Assembly: GCA_040235375.1 (NCBI GenBank)
Contig: JBECKQ010000201.1
Span: forward strand, 1-16,645
Reading direction: 5' to 3'
Source: JBECKQ01 sp040235375
GTDB taxonomy: Bacteria; Planctomycetota; Phycisphaerae; UBA1845
DNA length: 16,645 nt
Numbering within the stretch: the stretch's first letter is position 1; every line of letters begins with the position of its first letter. A program made the position numbers and the translations under genes. The notes below the pieces were generated by a model. The model saw only the letters and a list, made by a program, of their open reading frames with translations, did not search any database and was not told the origin of the DNA. Below are positions 1 to 6,865 of the stretch, piece by piece.

Positions 1-1702
1 CCAGCGCTGCGTGCAGGCCCAGCGGATGCGACACGGGAACCTTCATCCGGTCGCCATCCTTTTTCACTTCGACGTCCACCGTCTCCTTGCCGCCGATGGA
101 GACGATCTGCGCCTGCGGCCCGACGCCAAGCGCCGCGCGAATGCTCTGCGGCACGTGGAACTCAACGGTCTGCTCTGCCGCGTTGTCGAGCTTGTAGCCG
201 AGCGCGACGGTCTGGCCGACGTGCTCGCGAAACTGCTGGGCAAGCTCGAGCCAGGTGTTGACGGGCTGATCGCCGACCTTCGTAATCTGCGCCCCGGCGG
301 GCAGTCCGGATTGCGCGGCCGGCGTGGGCTCGCCCGAATACTCCGAGACGATGGACGCTACGTGCAGCCAGTCTTCCGCGTACACTTCGAATCCGTACCG
401 GCGCAGGCTGGCCTGAATGTCCGGCGCGGAGCGCGTGCCGATGAGCGGCGTTACGCGTACCTTCGGGCGAAGCGTGATCCACATGTCCTGGCCGGTGCGC
501 GGCCGGCGGATGCGGATCGGAATATCCTGCTCGGGATAGGATGGATCCCTTGTCGCGCTCGCCCGAACGTCCTTGTCGATCTGGCGAATGTCGGGATTGC
601 GGATGCCGTCCCACTCGAGAATGATGTCGCCGGGCTCGAGCCCCGCGAGGTCCGCCCGACCGTCCGGATCGACCGAGTTGACCCGCAAGAACGGCACGAG
701 GCCGAGCAGATTGGGCGGGTTGTCGCTGATGTCGCCCCGGCGGAGGAGAAGCCGCGGCTTGATGTCGATCTTCACGCGCTCGGTGGGCGAATCCTCCTTG
801 GTGGGATCGACGGGGCGCTCGACGACGACGTTCTTCGCATCCAGCGGATCGCTCAGCAGGTGGGTGAGCACCGTGTTCGCGTTCGCGTCCGTCACCTTGG
901 TGCCGTCCACCTCGACGATGCGATCGCCGGGCCGCGGATCATGCCAATTCTTGAGCTTGTACTCGGGGCCGACCACGAGCAGAACCGGGCTCATGGCCGA
1001 GCCGATCCCCGCCTGCAGACGATCGGCCTTGGGATCGCGCTCGGGCGTGACGGGCACGTGCACGACCTTGCCGTTGCGCTGTACCTCGAAATCGAGCGTC
1101 TGACCCGGCTTGGCGAGCACGACGGCCATCGTGATCTCGTTGAACTCGTTGATCTTCTCGCCGTTGATGTCGCGCACGACGTCGCCCGGCTCGAGGCCGG
1201 CCAACGCCGCGGGGGAGTCCGGCAGCACGCTGCCGATGCGCGGCGAGGGAACGTTCATGCCGATCAGGAACACGATCATGAACAGCAGGCCGGCAAAGAG
1301 CAGGTTCATGACCACGCCGGCCGACACGATGATCATGCGGCGCCCGACGGGCTTGTTGGCGAACGACCGCGGGTCGTCCTTCACCTGAAGCTCACCGGTG
1401 GTGTCGATCTCGAAGTCCTCCTGGCCGAGCATCTTCACGTATCCGCCCAGCGGCAGGAGGTTGAAGGAGTAGCGCGTTTCGCCGCGGGTGAAGCCGAACA
1501 CTTCGCGGAAGAACCCGATGGCGAACTGTTCGACGCGCACGCCGGCCCACTTGGCGGCCAGAAAGTGACCAAGCTCGTGAACGAAGATGATGACGGAAAA
1601 GCCGAGCACGATCTCGACGAAATACCAGACGGTCTTCAGGTGTCCGGCCATGTCGACCGCGGCCAGCGAAAGGTTCGAAATTGCGGCGGGTTCGCAGTGC
1701 AT
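1..1702 (-). CDS. rseP: RseP-type site-2 zinc metalloprotease with PDZ-like repeats (3' end outside window)
   Basis: This is an intramembrane M50 protease of the RseP family, which in other bacteria cuts anti-sigma factors and remnant signal peptides within the inner membrane. From the ATG at 1702, 567 codons are visible. A membrane segment at about residues 25-42 runs into the zinc motif HELGH (42-46). LLPLGGYVKMLG (82-93) and SAGVVMNLLFAG (127-138) are typical of the family. Four PDZ-like segments follow, with cores near residues 154-181, 235-267, 338-366 and 457-484. The second metal motif (NxxPxxxLDG) must lie beyond the left edge. The ATG is 7 bases after the dxr stop, with GGAGG inside the end of dxr; an in-frame ATG at 1651 is the alternative start. 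dxr followed by rseP is a common bacterial order and implies co-transcription. The family call is firm. The number of PDZ units is my reading and the substrate is unknown. Confidence 0.93.
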   Translation of the reverse strand, partial: MHCEPAAISNLSLAAVDMAGHLKTVWYFVEIVLGFSVIIFVHELGHFLAAKWAGVRVEQFAIGFFREVFGFTRGETRYSFNLLPLGGYVKMLGQEDFEIDTTGELQVKDDPRSFANKPVGRRMIIVSAGVVMNLLFAGLLFMIVFLIGMNVPSPRIGSVLPDSPAALAGLEPGDVVRDINGEKINEFNEITMAVVLAKPGQTLDFEVQRNGKVVHVPVTPERDPKADRLQAGIGSAMSPVLLVVGPEYKLKNWHDPRPGDRIVEVDGTKVTDANANTVLTHLLSDPLDAKNVVVERPVDPTKEDSPTERVKIDIKPRLLLRRGDISDNPPNLLGLVPFLRVNSVDPDGRADLAGLEPGDIILEWDGIRNPDIRQIDKDVRASATRDPSYPEQDIPIRIRRPRTGQDMWITLRPKVRVTPLIGTRSAPDIQASLRRYGFEVYAEDWLHVASIVSEYSGEPTPAAQSGLPAGAQITKVGDQPVNTWLELAQQFREHVGQTVALGYKLDNAAEQTVEFHVPQSIRAALGVGPQAQIVSIGGKETVDVEVKKDGDRMKVPVSHPLGLHAAL

Positions 1703-1709
1703 GTGTCGG

Positions 1710-2918
1710 TCAGGCCCCTCCGGTTTGCGAGCGGCGACGAATCTCCGCATCGACGGTATCCACGTTCGTGTTCGCCAGGCATTTGACGACCTCCTGCCTG
1801 GCCCAGCGATCGGCGTTCATGATGGTATCCAGATCGACGACCGCGTTCGAATGATGGCGGGCAAGAACCTCTTCCGTAAGGGCGACGATGTCGGTGAAGC
1901 CGATCCGGCCCTGGCGGAACATCTCGTTGGTCATCTCGTTCGCGGCGTTCAGTACGGCGCCGGCCGTGCCGCCCTGCTCCGCCACCCGATGCCCGAGCGC
2001 GATAGACGGGAACCGCTCGGGGTCGGGCGGATAGAACGTCATCGTTCCCACGGCGTGGAGGCGAAGCGGCTGCACCGGGCACGGCATCCGCCGCGGATAG
2101 GTCAGAGCGTACTGGATCGGCGTGCGCATGTCGGGCGTGCCGATCTGCCCGACCATGGAACCGTCCCGAAACTCGACGATGGAATGGACGATCGACTCCG
2201 GATGAATGATGACCTCGATCTGGTCGGAGCGCAGTCCAAAGAGCCATCGGGCCTCGATGATCTCGAGGGCCTTGTTCATCATGGTGGCGGAGTCGATGGT
2301 GATCTTGGGCCCCATCTCCCAGGTGGGGTGCTGCATCGCCTGTTCGACGCTGGCCTCCTGGATCTCCTGGAGCGAAGCACTGCGGAACGGGCCGCCGGAG
2401 GCCGTCAGGTAGATTCGGGCCACGTCTTCGCGCCGGCCGGCCTGAAGCGCCTGGAACACGGCGGAGTGTTCGCTGTCGACGGGCAGAATGGTCGCCCCGG
2501 TCTTGTCGGCGAGCGGCATGAGCAACGCCCCCGCCGCGACAAGCGTCTCCTTATTGGCGACGGCGACGCGTTTGCCCAGTTGGACCGCCCGGAGGGTCGC
2601 CGGCAGGCCGGCCACACCTACCGCCGCGGACACGACGCAATCGCAGTCGGTCGACTCGATCAGCCGGGTCATGGCGTCGGGCCCGGCCAGAACGGTGCAG
2701 CCTTCAGGTACGGCATCTGTGAGGGCTTCCTGGCACACGGCGTTGGTCACGGCAACGCAGGCCGGCTGCCAGTACCGCGCCTGGGCGGCCAGGGCCTGCC
2801 ATCGCGAGCCGGCAGCCAACCCCACGACCTCGAAATCATCCGCCAGGTGCGAGATGACCTCGAGCGTGTTCCTTCCGATGGAACCGGTGGAGCCCAGGAT
2901 AACGATTCGTTGCTTCAT
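1710..2918 (-). CDS. dxr: 1-deoxy-D-xylulose 5-phosphate reductoisomerase
   Basis: This cytosolic enzyme converts 1-deoxy-D-xylulose 5-phosphate to 2-C-methyl-D-erythritol 4-phosphate with NADPH, the committed step of the MEP isoprenoid pathway. The 402 residues match the usual length. The N-terminus carries the nucleotide-binding motif GSTGSIG (9-15). Other family motifs are present in order: VANKETLV, the metal-binding PVDSEHSAVFQ, TASGGPFR, PTWEMGPKITIDSATMMNKA, HPESIVHSIVEFRDGS and LNAANE. The start is the ATG at 2918; no strong Shine-Dalgarno sequence is visible, but a good promoter lies 43-71 bases upstream. rseP begins 7 bases after the stop, so the two probably form one operon. Nothing suggests truncation or loss of activity. 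Confidence 0.98.
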   Translation of the reverse strand: MKQRIVILGSTGSIGRNTLEVISHLADDFEVVGLAAGSRWQALAAQARYWQPACVAVTNAVCQEALTDAVPEGCTVLAGPDAMTRLIESTDCDCVVSAAVGVAGLPATLRAVQLGKRVAVANKETLVAAGALLMPLADKTGATILPVDSEHSAVFQALQAGRREDVARIYLTASGGPFRSASLQEIQEASVEQAMQHPTWEMGPKITIDSATMMNKALEIIEARWLFGLRSDQIEVIIHPESIVHSIVEFRDGSMVGQIGTPDMRTPIQYALTYPRRMPCPVQPLRLHAVGTMTFYPPDPERFPSIALGHRVAEQGGTAGAVLNAANEMTNEMFRQGRIGFTDIVALTEEVLARHHSNAVVDLDTIMNADRWARQEVVKCLANTNVDTVDAEIRRRSQTGGA

Positions 2919-2937
2919 GGTATTGCGCGGCAGCGGT

Positions 2938-2953
2938 CTCCGGCCGGCCGGAG
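2938..2953. repeat. 16-bp perfect palindrome in the dxr leader
   Basis: CTCCGGCCGGCCGGAG reads identically on both strands. It lies between the predicted dxr transcription start (near 2954) and the dxr start codon. It could be an operator or a leader hairpin, or merely an instance of the GGCCGGCC word that is frequent in this window. Confidence 0.4.
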
Positions 2954-2960
2954 CCCTATC

Positions 2961-2989
2961 ATCCTATGTCCGATGGGCGAGAGGGACAA
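2961..2989 (-). promoter_or_regulatory. Predicted sigma70-type promoter of dxr-rseP
   Basis: On the minus strand, TTGTCC (2989-2984) and TAGGAT (2966-2961) are separated by exactly 17 bases. Transcription would start near 2954, giving a leader of about 36 bases before the dxr ATG. It faces away from the Nudix promoter. Confidence 0.6.
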
Positions 2990-3009
2990 CCCGGTATCGA
3001 TGGATCGCG

Positions 3010-3038
3010 TTGTCGCAGGTGCTGGCAAACCCTATAAT
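3010..3038 (+). promoter_or_regulatory. Predicted sigma70-type promoter of the Nudix-rhomboid operon
   Basis: TTGTCG (3010-3015), a 17-base spacer and a perfect TATAAT (3033-3038) form a near-consensus promoter. The predicted start near 3045 leaves about 33 bases before the Nudix ATG. The -10 box is followed directly by CGCCGCC. Confidence 0.75.
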
Positions 3039-3077
3039 CGCCGCCCGGCAGGGTTTCCTGCGTCACGCCATGAGCCA

Positions 3078-3623
3078 ATGGCTGAAACGCTCCTGCAAAC
3101 GAGCAAGTTCTCCGTCGAGCGACGAGTCGTGCCACTGCCGGATGGCGGCGTCTGCGAACGCGAGGTTGTCGTCCATCCCGGTGCCGCGGTCGTCCTGCCC
3201 ATCCTGGAGGATGGCTCGATCGTCATGATCCGCAACACGCGGTTCAGCGTGGGGCGGACACTGCTGGAGCTGCCGGCCGGCACGCTGGAACCGGGGGAGC
3301 CGCCGATAAGCTGCGCCGCCCGCGAGTTGGAAGAGGAGACTGGTTACCGGGCGGAGCAGATCGAGCCGTTGTGCGAGTTTTACACGTCGCCGGGCATCTG
3401 CAATGAGCGGATGTATGCCTTTACGGCACGCGGGCTTACACGTGTGGGACAGCGACTGGAGAAGACCGAGAAGATCCATGTCCACATCGTGCCTGAGGAC
3501 AACATCAGACAAATGCTGGTGGAACGGTCAATCGAGGACGGCAAGACTATAGCAGTGGTCGGCATCTACCTTTTAGCGCGGTCGAACCAAGCCGCGCCGG
3601 CCACAAGAGAGGATGTTTCATGA
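3078..3623 (+). CDS. Nudix hydrolase, ADP-ribose pyrophosphatase-like
   Basis: This is a 181-residue Nudix protein. The Nudix box is complete at residues 68-90: G68, E74, then RELEEETGY (82-90), which supplies the magnesium-binding glutamates. Length and layout, including the LLELPAG entry into the box and the EFYTSPGICNERMYAF segment after it, resemble ADP-ribose/nucleoside-diphosphate-sugar pyrophosphatases. That substrate is inferred. The reading frame is open far upstream, but that part is only the reverse of dxr. The ATG at 3078 is the first sensible start after the promoter, with no clear Shine-Dalgarno sequence. The stop overlaps the rhomboid start by four bases (ATGA), so the two are probably translationally coupled. 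Why a Nudix enzyme should be coupled to a membrane protease is not apparent. Confidence 0.93.
   Translation: MAETLLQTSKFSVERRVVPLPDGGVCEREVVVHPGAAVVLPILEDGSIVMIRNTRFSVGRTLLELPAGTLEPGEPPISCAARELEEETGYRAEQIEPLCEFYTSPGICNERMYAFTARGLTRVGQRLEKTEKIHVHIVPEDNIRQMLVERSIEDGKTIAVVGIYLLARSNQAAPATREDVS
3607..3613 (+). promoter_or_regulatory. Ribosome binding site of the rhomboid gene
   Basis: GAGAGGA ends 6 bases before the ATG at 3620. It lies inside the last codons of the Nudix gene and supports a start at the ATGA overlap. Confidence 0.6.
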
Positions 3624-4567
3624 GCTGGCAGGATCGCGAATACGCTCGCGAAGACTACACGGGCGGTGGTGGTCGCCCCCACTATTACGGGTCCGGCATA
3701 CACGCGATGGACCTGGTGACCAAGATCATCATCGCCAACGTCATCGTGTATGCCATCATGAACATGGGTCTGCTGGGCGAGCGGGCGGCTCGCCTGGTCG
3801 AAGTGTTCGGCATCATGCAGGCCGATGCGGTGATGCATGGGCAGGTCTGGCGGCTGTTCACGGCCACCTACATGCACGCCGGCTTCATGCACATCTTCTT
3901 CAATATGCTCGTGCTGTACTTTTTCGGGCCGCTGCTCGAGCGTCAGTGGGGGGGTAAGCAATTCTTCATCGTCTACACCCTCGGTGGAATCGTTGGTAAC
4001 GTGATCCTGACCGCCGCGGGAGCGCTCAACATCATCCGGCCGGACGTCTTCGGCCTGGGGGCGTCGGGCAGCATCATGGGGATCATCGGGGCCGCGGCGA
4101 TCTACTACCCCAACGCCGAGGTCCTGGTCTATTTCCTGCTTCCTGTTCGTCTGCGGACGGTCGTCATCGTCTACGTGCTTTGGTTTGTCTATAACATCTA
4201 CACCGGCGGGCCGAACTATGGTGGCGACATCTGCCACCTGGGTGGCCTGATCGTGGGGATGTGGTGGGCGAAGTCCGGCGGGTTTGCCTGGGCCGGCGGC
4301 GGACAGAAGTTTCGCGCGACGCGATCCTTTACCTCGCGGCTGAAAGAGCGCGTGGCCGACTGGCGTGCCAAGGGATCGCAGGGTTCGTCCTTCAGGGACT
4401 ACGTCCAGCAGCGCAAAGTGGACGCCGAGACCGTGGACCGCATCCTGGCCAAGGTCTACGACCGGGGGGTGCACAGCCTCACGCCGGAGGAGCGGAAGGC
4501 GCTGACCGAGGCGAGCGAGCGCATGAAGAAGGACGATGCCAAACACAGCCGGAGCAATCGCCTCTAG
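3620..4567 (+). CDS. Rhomboid-family intramembrane serine protease with DUF6576-like C-terminal tail
   Basis: This 315-residue membrane protease has the full set of rhomboid marks. These are WR (77-78), the HAGFMHIFFNM segment with H86, H91 and N95, the catalytic serine motif GASG (S149) and the catalytic histidine in HLGG (H206). About six hydrophobic segments lie between residues 31 and 218. The soluble C-terminus from about 220 is basic and ends in a helical motif (272-302: VDRILAKVYDRG, then SLTPEER). I recall this as the DUF6576-like tail of some bacterial rhomboids. The site-2 protease encoded just downstream ends in the same motif. The start is set by the ATGA overlap with the Nudix gene and a good ribosome binding site. 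All catalytic residues are present, so it is probably active; its substrates are unknown. Confidence 0.96.
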   Translation: MSWQDREYAREDYTGGGGRPHYYGSGIHAMDLVTKIIIANVIVYAIMNMGLLGERAARLVEVFGIMQADAVMHGQVWRLFTATYMHAGFMHIFFNMLVLYFFGPLLERQWGGKQFFIVYTLGGIVGNVILTAAGALNIIRPDVFGLGASGSIMGIIGAAAIYYPNAEVLVYFLLPVRLRTVVIVYVLWFVYNIYTGGPNYGGDICHLGGLIVGMWWAKSGGFAWAGGGQKFRATRSFTSRLKERVADWRAKGSQGSSFRDYVQQRKVDAETVDRILAKVYDRGVHSLTPEERKALTEASERMKKDDAKHSRSNRL

Positions 4568-4601
4568 CGATCGTGCCGGTCGGGGCCGGAAGAGTGGGCG
4601 G

Positions 4602-4645
4602 GGCTCCTGCGCGGGTGTAATAATGCCGCGGAGTGCTCAGGAGCC
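4602..4645. repeat. 8-bp inverted repeat flanking a possible promoter
   Basis: GGCTCCTG (4602-4609) and CAGGAGCC (4638-4645) are exact inverse complements separated by 28 bases. The intervening bases contain the extended -10 element at 4616-4624. The arms would sit upstream of the -10 and just past the predicted start site. That arrangement suits a repressor operator, but chance cannot be excluded. Confidence 0.35.
4616..4624 (+). promoter_or_regulatory. Possible extended -10 promoter of the M50 protease gene
   Basis: TGTAATAAT has the extended -10 TG and a hexamer (AATAAT) one base from TATAAT, followed by GCCGCGG. No -35 box is seen at the usual distance. The start would be near 4631, about 32 bases before the ATG at 4663. 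Confidence 0.35.
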
Positions 4646-4662
4646 TTCGCGGGGTGGATGCG

Positions 4663-5700
4663 ATGAGCTACGAATCCAATGCCAAAGACAACCCGATCAC
4701 GTGGTCGTTCCCGATCGGGCGGCTGTTTGGAATCACGATTCGCATCCACGTGCTGTTCGTCTTCGGCGTCGTGTTTCTGCTGGCCCTGGCGATGAAAGAC
4801 GCGCCGGCGGGCGCCGCCGTGCAGACCATCACGATCAGCCTCCTGTCTATTGCGATTCTTTTCGGCAGCGTTCTGCTTCACGAGTTCGGCCACTGCTGGG
4901 GAGCGCGAAAGACGGGCGGCTCGGCGAATGAGATTCTCATGTGGCCGCTGGGGGGCCTGGCAACGGTCGCGCCGCCACACACACCGAAAGCGAACGCCAT
5001 CACGACCATCGCGGGCCCAATGGTCAACGTGCTCATCTGTGCCGCGGCGGCGACCGCCCTCTCGCTGCTCTACGGCGCCTCGGCGATTCCGTGGAACCCG
5101 GTACGGGCACTCTACGTCGACCCCGGCGCCGGCCTGCTGCGAATGACGCTGCACATCGCGTTCGCCCTCAACCTCATCCTGTTCCTGTTCAACGTGCTGC
5201 TGCCGATGTACCCGCTGGACGGCGGACGTCTCCTGCACGCCGCCCTGTGGCACCACAAGGGCTACCGGCAAGCGACGATGACGGCCACGTTCGTCGGGAT
5301 GGTCGGAGCGATCGTGCTCGGGGTCGTGGGGATTTTCGCCGGCACGTTTCTGCTGATCTTCATCGCGATCTTCGGTTACGTCACGTGCTTCTACGACCGG
5401 CAACGGGCCAAGATGCTCGACGACGGTATCGGCGAAATGGGATATGACTTCTCTCAGGGGTACACTTCACTCGGCGAGCCGTTGGATCCCGAAAAGCACC
5501 GTCCTGGCCGAATCGCTCGCTGGCGCGTCGCCCGGGCGCGGGCCCGAGAGATCAAGGAGGCCGAACGTCGCGAGGCGACGCAACGCCAGGTCGACGAAAT
5601 CCTCAAGAAAGTCCACGATCAGGGGCTGAGCTCTTTGACGGCCGCGGAACGCCGCGTCCTCGAAAAGGAAACGGAGCGCCAGCGAACCACTCCCGGCTAG
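4663..5700 (+). CDS. Site-2 protease-like M50 metalloprotease without PDZ domain, with DUF6576-like tail
   Basis: This is a 345-residue zinc protease of the S2P/M50 class. It has HEFGH (73-77) in the second membrane segment, and NVLLPMYPLDGGR (177-189) provides the second metal ligand (D186). Hydrophobic segments lie at about 22-44, 54-73, 113-137, 162-182 and 206-243. There is no PDZ domain and no CBS pair, so it differs from the RseP homologue encoded at 1-1702. A basic linker (about 280-308) leads to a tail at 310-340 (VDEILKKVHDQG, then SLTAAER) matching the rhomboid tail in 16 of 31 positions. The ATG at 4663 has GGGGTGG upstream; the in-frame GTG at 4633 is less likely because it coincides with the predicted transcription start. 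It lies 95 bases after the rhomboid, and read-through from it is possible. Both metal motifs are complete. Confidence 0.94.
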   Translation: MSYESNAKDNPITWSFPIGRLFGITIRIHVLFVFGVVFLLALAMKDAPAGAAVQTITISLLSIAILFGSVLLHEFGHCWGARKTGGSANEILMWPLGGLATVAPPHTPKANAITTIAGPMVNVLICAAAATALSLLYGASAIPWNPVRALYVDPGAGLLRMTLHIAFALNLILFLFNVLLPMYPLDGGRLLHAALWHHKGYRQATMTATFVGMVGAIVLGVVGIFAGTFLLIFIAIFGYVTCFYDRQRAKMLDDGIGEMGYDFSQGYTSLGEPLDPEKHRPGRIARWRVARARAREIKEAERREATQRQVDEILKKVHDQGLSSLTAAERRVLEKETERQRTTPG

Positions 5701-5919
5701 GACATGGGTCAACCGACGCAGGGCTGGCCCGGTCTGGCGCAGCGAAGCGCAGCCAGGTCGTGATGTGCTGAGCGGGGCTGAGCTGAAGGGGGCAGCGATC
5801 GCGAACCATCCACGGCCTGTCCCTCTGGGCCAGACCGTGCCACCCGCGATCTTTCGCCTATTACCTGATACCGGCCGTTCCAAGTCCATCGCCGATGCGG
5901 CCCTCAGGGGCGCCAGCGA

Positions 5920-5925
5920 TATAAT
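5920..5925 (+). promoter_or_regulatory. Possible -10 box of the ABC exporter operon
   Basis: A perfect TATAAT is followed by GCGCGCCGC. No -35 box is recognisable 16-19 bases upstream. Transcription would start near 5932, about 40 bases before the GTG at 5972. The alternative ATG at 5924 lies inside this box, which argues for the GTG as the translation start. Confidence 0.45.
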
Positions 5926-5971
5926 GCGCGCCGCGCGGTTACACAGTTTGCCGGGGGGCCAGGCGACGCCG

Positions 5972-6865
5972 GTGTCCATCATCGAAACGGAAAAGCTGAC
6001 CAAGCGTTACGGGCGACGCGTGGGCGTCGAAGCGCTCGATCTGCGCGTGGGTGAAGGCACTGTCCACGGATTCCTCGGCCCCAACGGATCAGGAAAGACG
6101 ACGACGATCCGCCTGCTGCTCGGATTGATGCGGTCGTCGGCCGGCCGGGCGAAGATCTTTGGCCGCGACTGCTGGCGCGACGCGCACGTCATCAAGCGGG
6201 AGGTCGGCTACCTGCCGGGCGATCTGCGCCTCTACTCCTGGCTGACCGGCCGATCTGCGCTGCGTCTGTTCTCCACGATTCGCAAGAGGGACATCAGGCG
6301 GCAAGGCGCGCAGCTCGCGGAAGAGTTCGAGCTCGAATTGAACGTGCGGGCACGATTCATGTCGCGCGGTATGCGACAGAAACTCGGGCTGATCCTCGCG
6401 CTGGCACACGAACCGAGGCTGCTCGTTCTCGATGAACCGACGACCGCTCTCGATCCGATCATGCAGGATCGACTGAACGGCCGGCTCCGGCGGATGTCCG
6501 CCGCCGGTCACACGGTTTTCTTCTCCAGCCACACGCTAAGCGAAGTCGAGCAGCTTTGCGACCGCGTCGCGATTCTTCGCGAAGGCAGGCTGATCACGGA
6601 CGAGGCCCTTGACGACCTACGCGCCCGGGCTCGCCGCGAGGTCATCATCCGCTGGCAGCCCGACCATGAGCCGGCGCCGGGCGTCGCCCCAGCTTTCCTC
6701 ACTCTGGTCGACGCCCAGAAAGGTGAATGGCGGTGCACGCTGAGCGGCAACGCGGACCGACTCGTTCAATGGCTCGCCGATCGCCCGGTGGGTGACGTGA
6801 GCATCGGCCGGCCGGACCTGGAAACCATCTTCCGCGACTACTACAGCCGCATGGAGGCGCTATGA
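5972..6865 (+). CDS. ABC-2 type transporter, ATP-binding subunit
   Basis: This is a 297-residue cytoplasmic ATPase that would drive an ABC-2 exporter. The Walker A motif GPNGSGKT is at 36-43, the signature is SRGMRQ (131-136), Walker B plus catalytic glutamate is LLVLDEP (150-156) and the H-loop is SSH (H187). The Q-loop region reads GYLPGDLRLYSWLTG, without the usual glutamine; I recall this variant in a subgroup of bacterial ABC-2 ATPases. The C-terminal 85 residues resemble the accessory domain of drug or peptide exporter ATPases. I chose the GTG at 5972 because it starts directly at SIIETEKLTKRYG; the open frame extends upstream to 5765 without coding character. It overlaps the permease start by four bases. 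The 271 bases before it hold the -10 box and no other gene. The substrate cannot be told. Confidence 0.93.
   Translation: MSIIETEKLTKRYGRRVGVEALDLRVGEGTVHGFLGPNGSGKTTTIRLLLGLMRSSAGRAKIFGRDCWRDAHVIKREVGYLPGDLRLYSWLTGRSALRLFSTIRKRDIRRQGAQLAEEFELELNVRARFMSRGMRQKLGLILALAHEPRLLVLDEPTTALDPIMQDRLNGRLRRMSAAGHTVFFSSHTLSEVEQLCDRVAILREGRLITDEALDDLRARARREVIIRWQPDHEPAPGVAPAFLTLVDAQKGEWRCTLSGNADRLVQWLADRPVGDVSIGRPDLETIFRDYYSRMEAL

Noticed and set aside
11..1786. 591-codon open frame on the plus strand opposite rseP
   Set aside because: It is the reverse of a clear RseP gene. Its translation is rich in His, Asp, Arg and Gly with no domain, as expected for antisense frames in GC-rich DNA.
1587..3077. Long N-terminal extension of the Nudix frame
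   Set aside because: The upstream part is antisense to dxr and lies before the promoter at 3010-3038; the Nudix domain starts after 3078.
3566..4546. 326-codon minus-strand frame opposite the rhomboid
   Set aside because: Shadow of the rhomboid gene, which has all its catalytic motifs; the antisense peptide shows no family features.
4564..5403. 279-codon minus-strand frame opposite the M50 protease
   Set aside because: The plus strand encodes HEFGH and LDGG motifs in one membrane protein; the antisense product is a low-complexity Arg/Asp/His-rich sequence.
5734..5756. Hairpin CTGGC...GCCAG after the M50 protease gene as a terminator
   Set aside because: The stem is short with a bulge and is not followed by a T-run, so a terminator cannot be supported.
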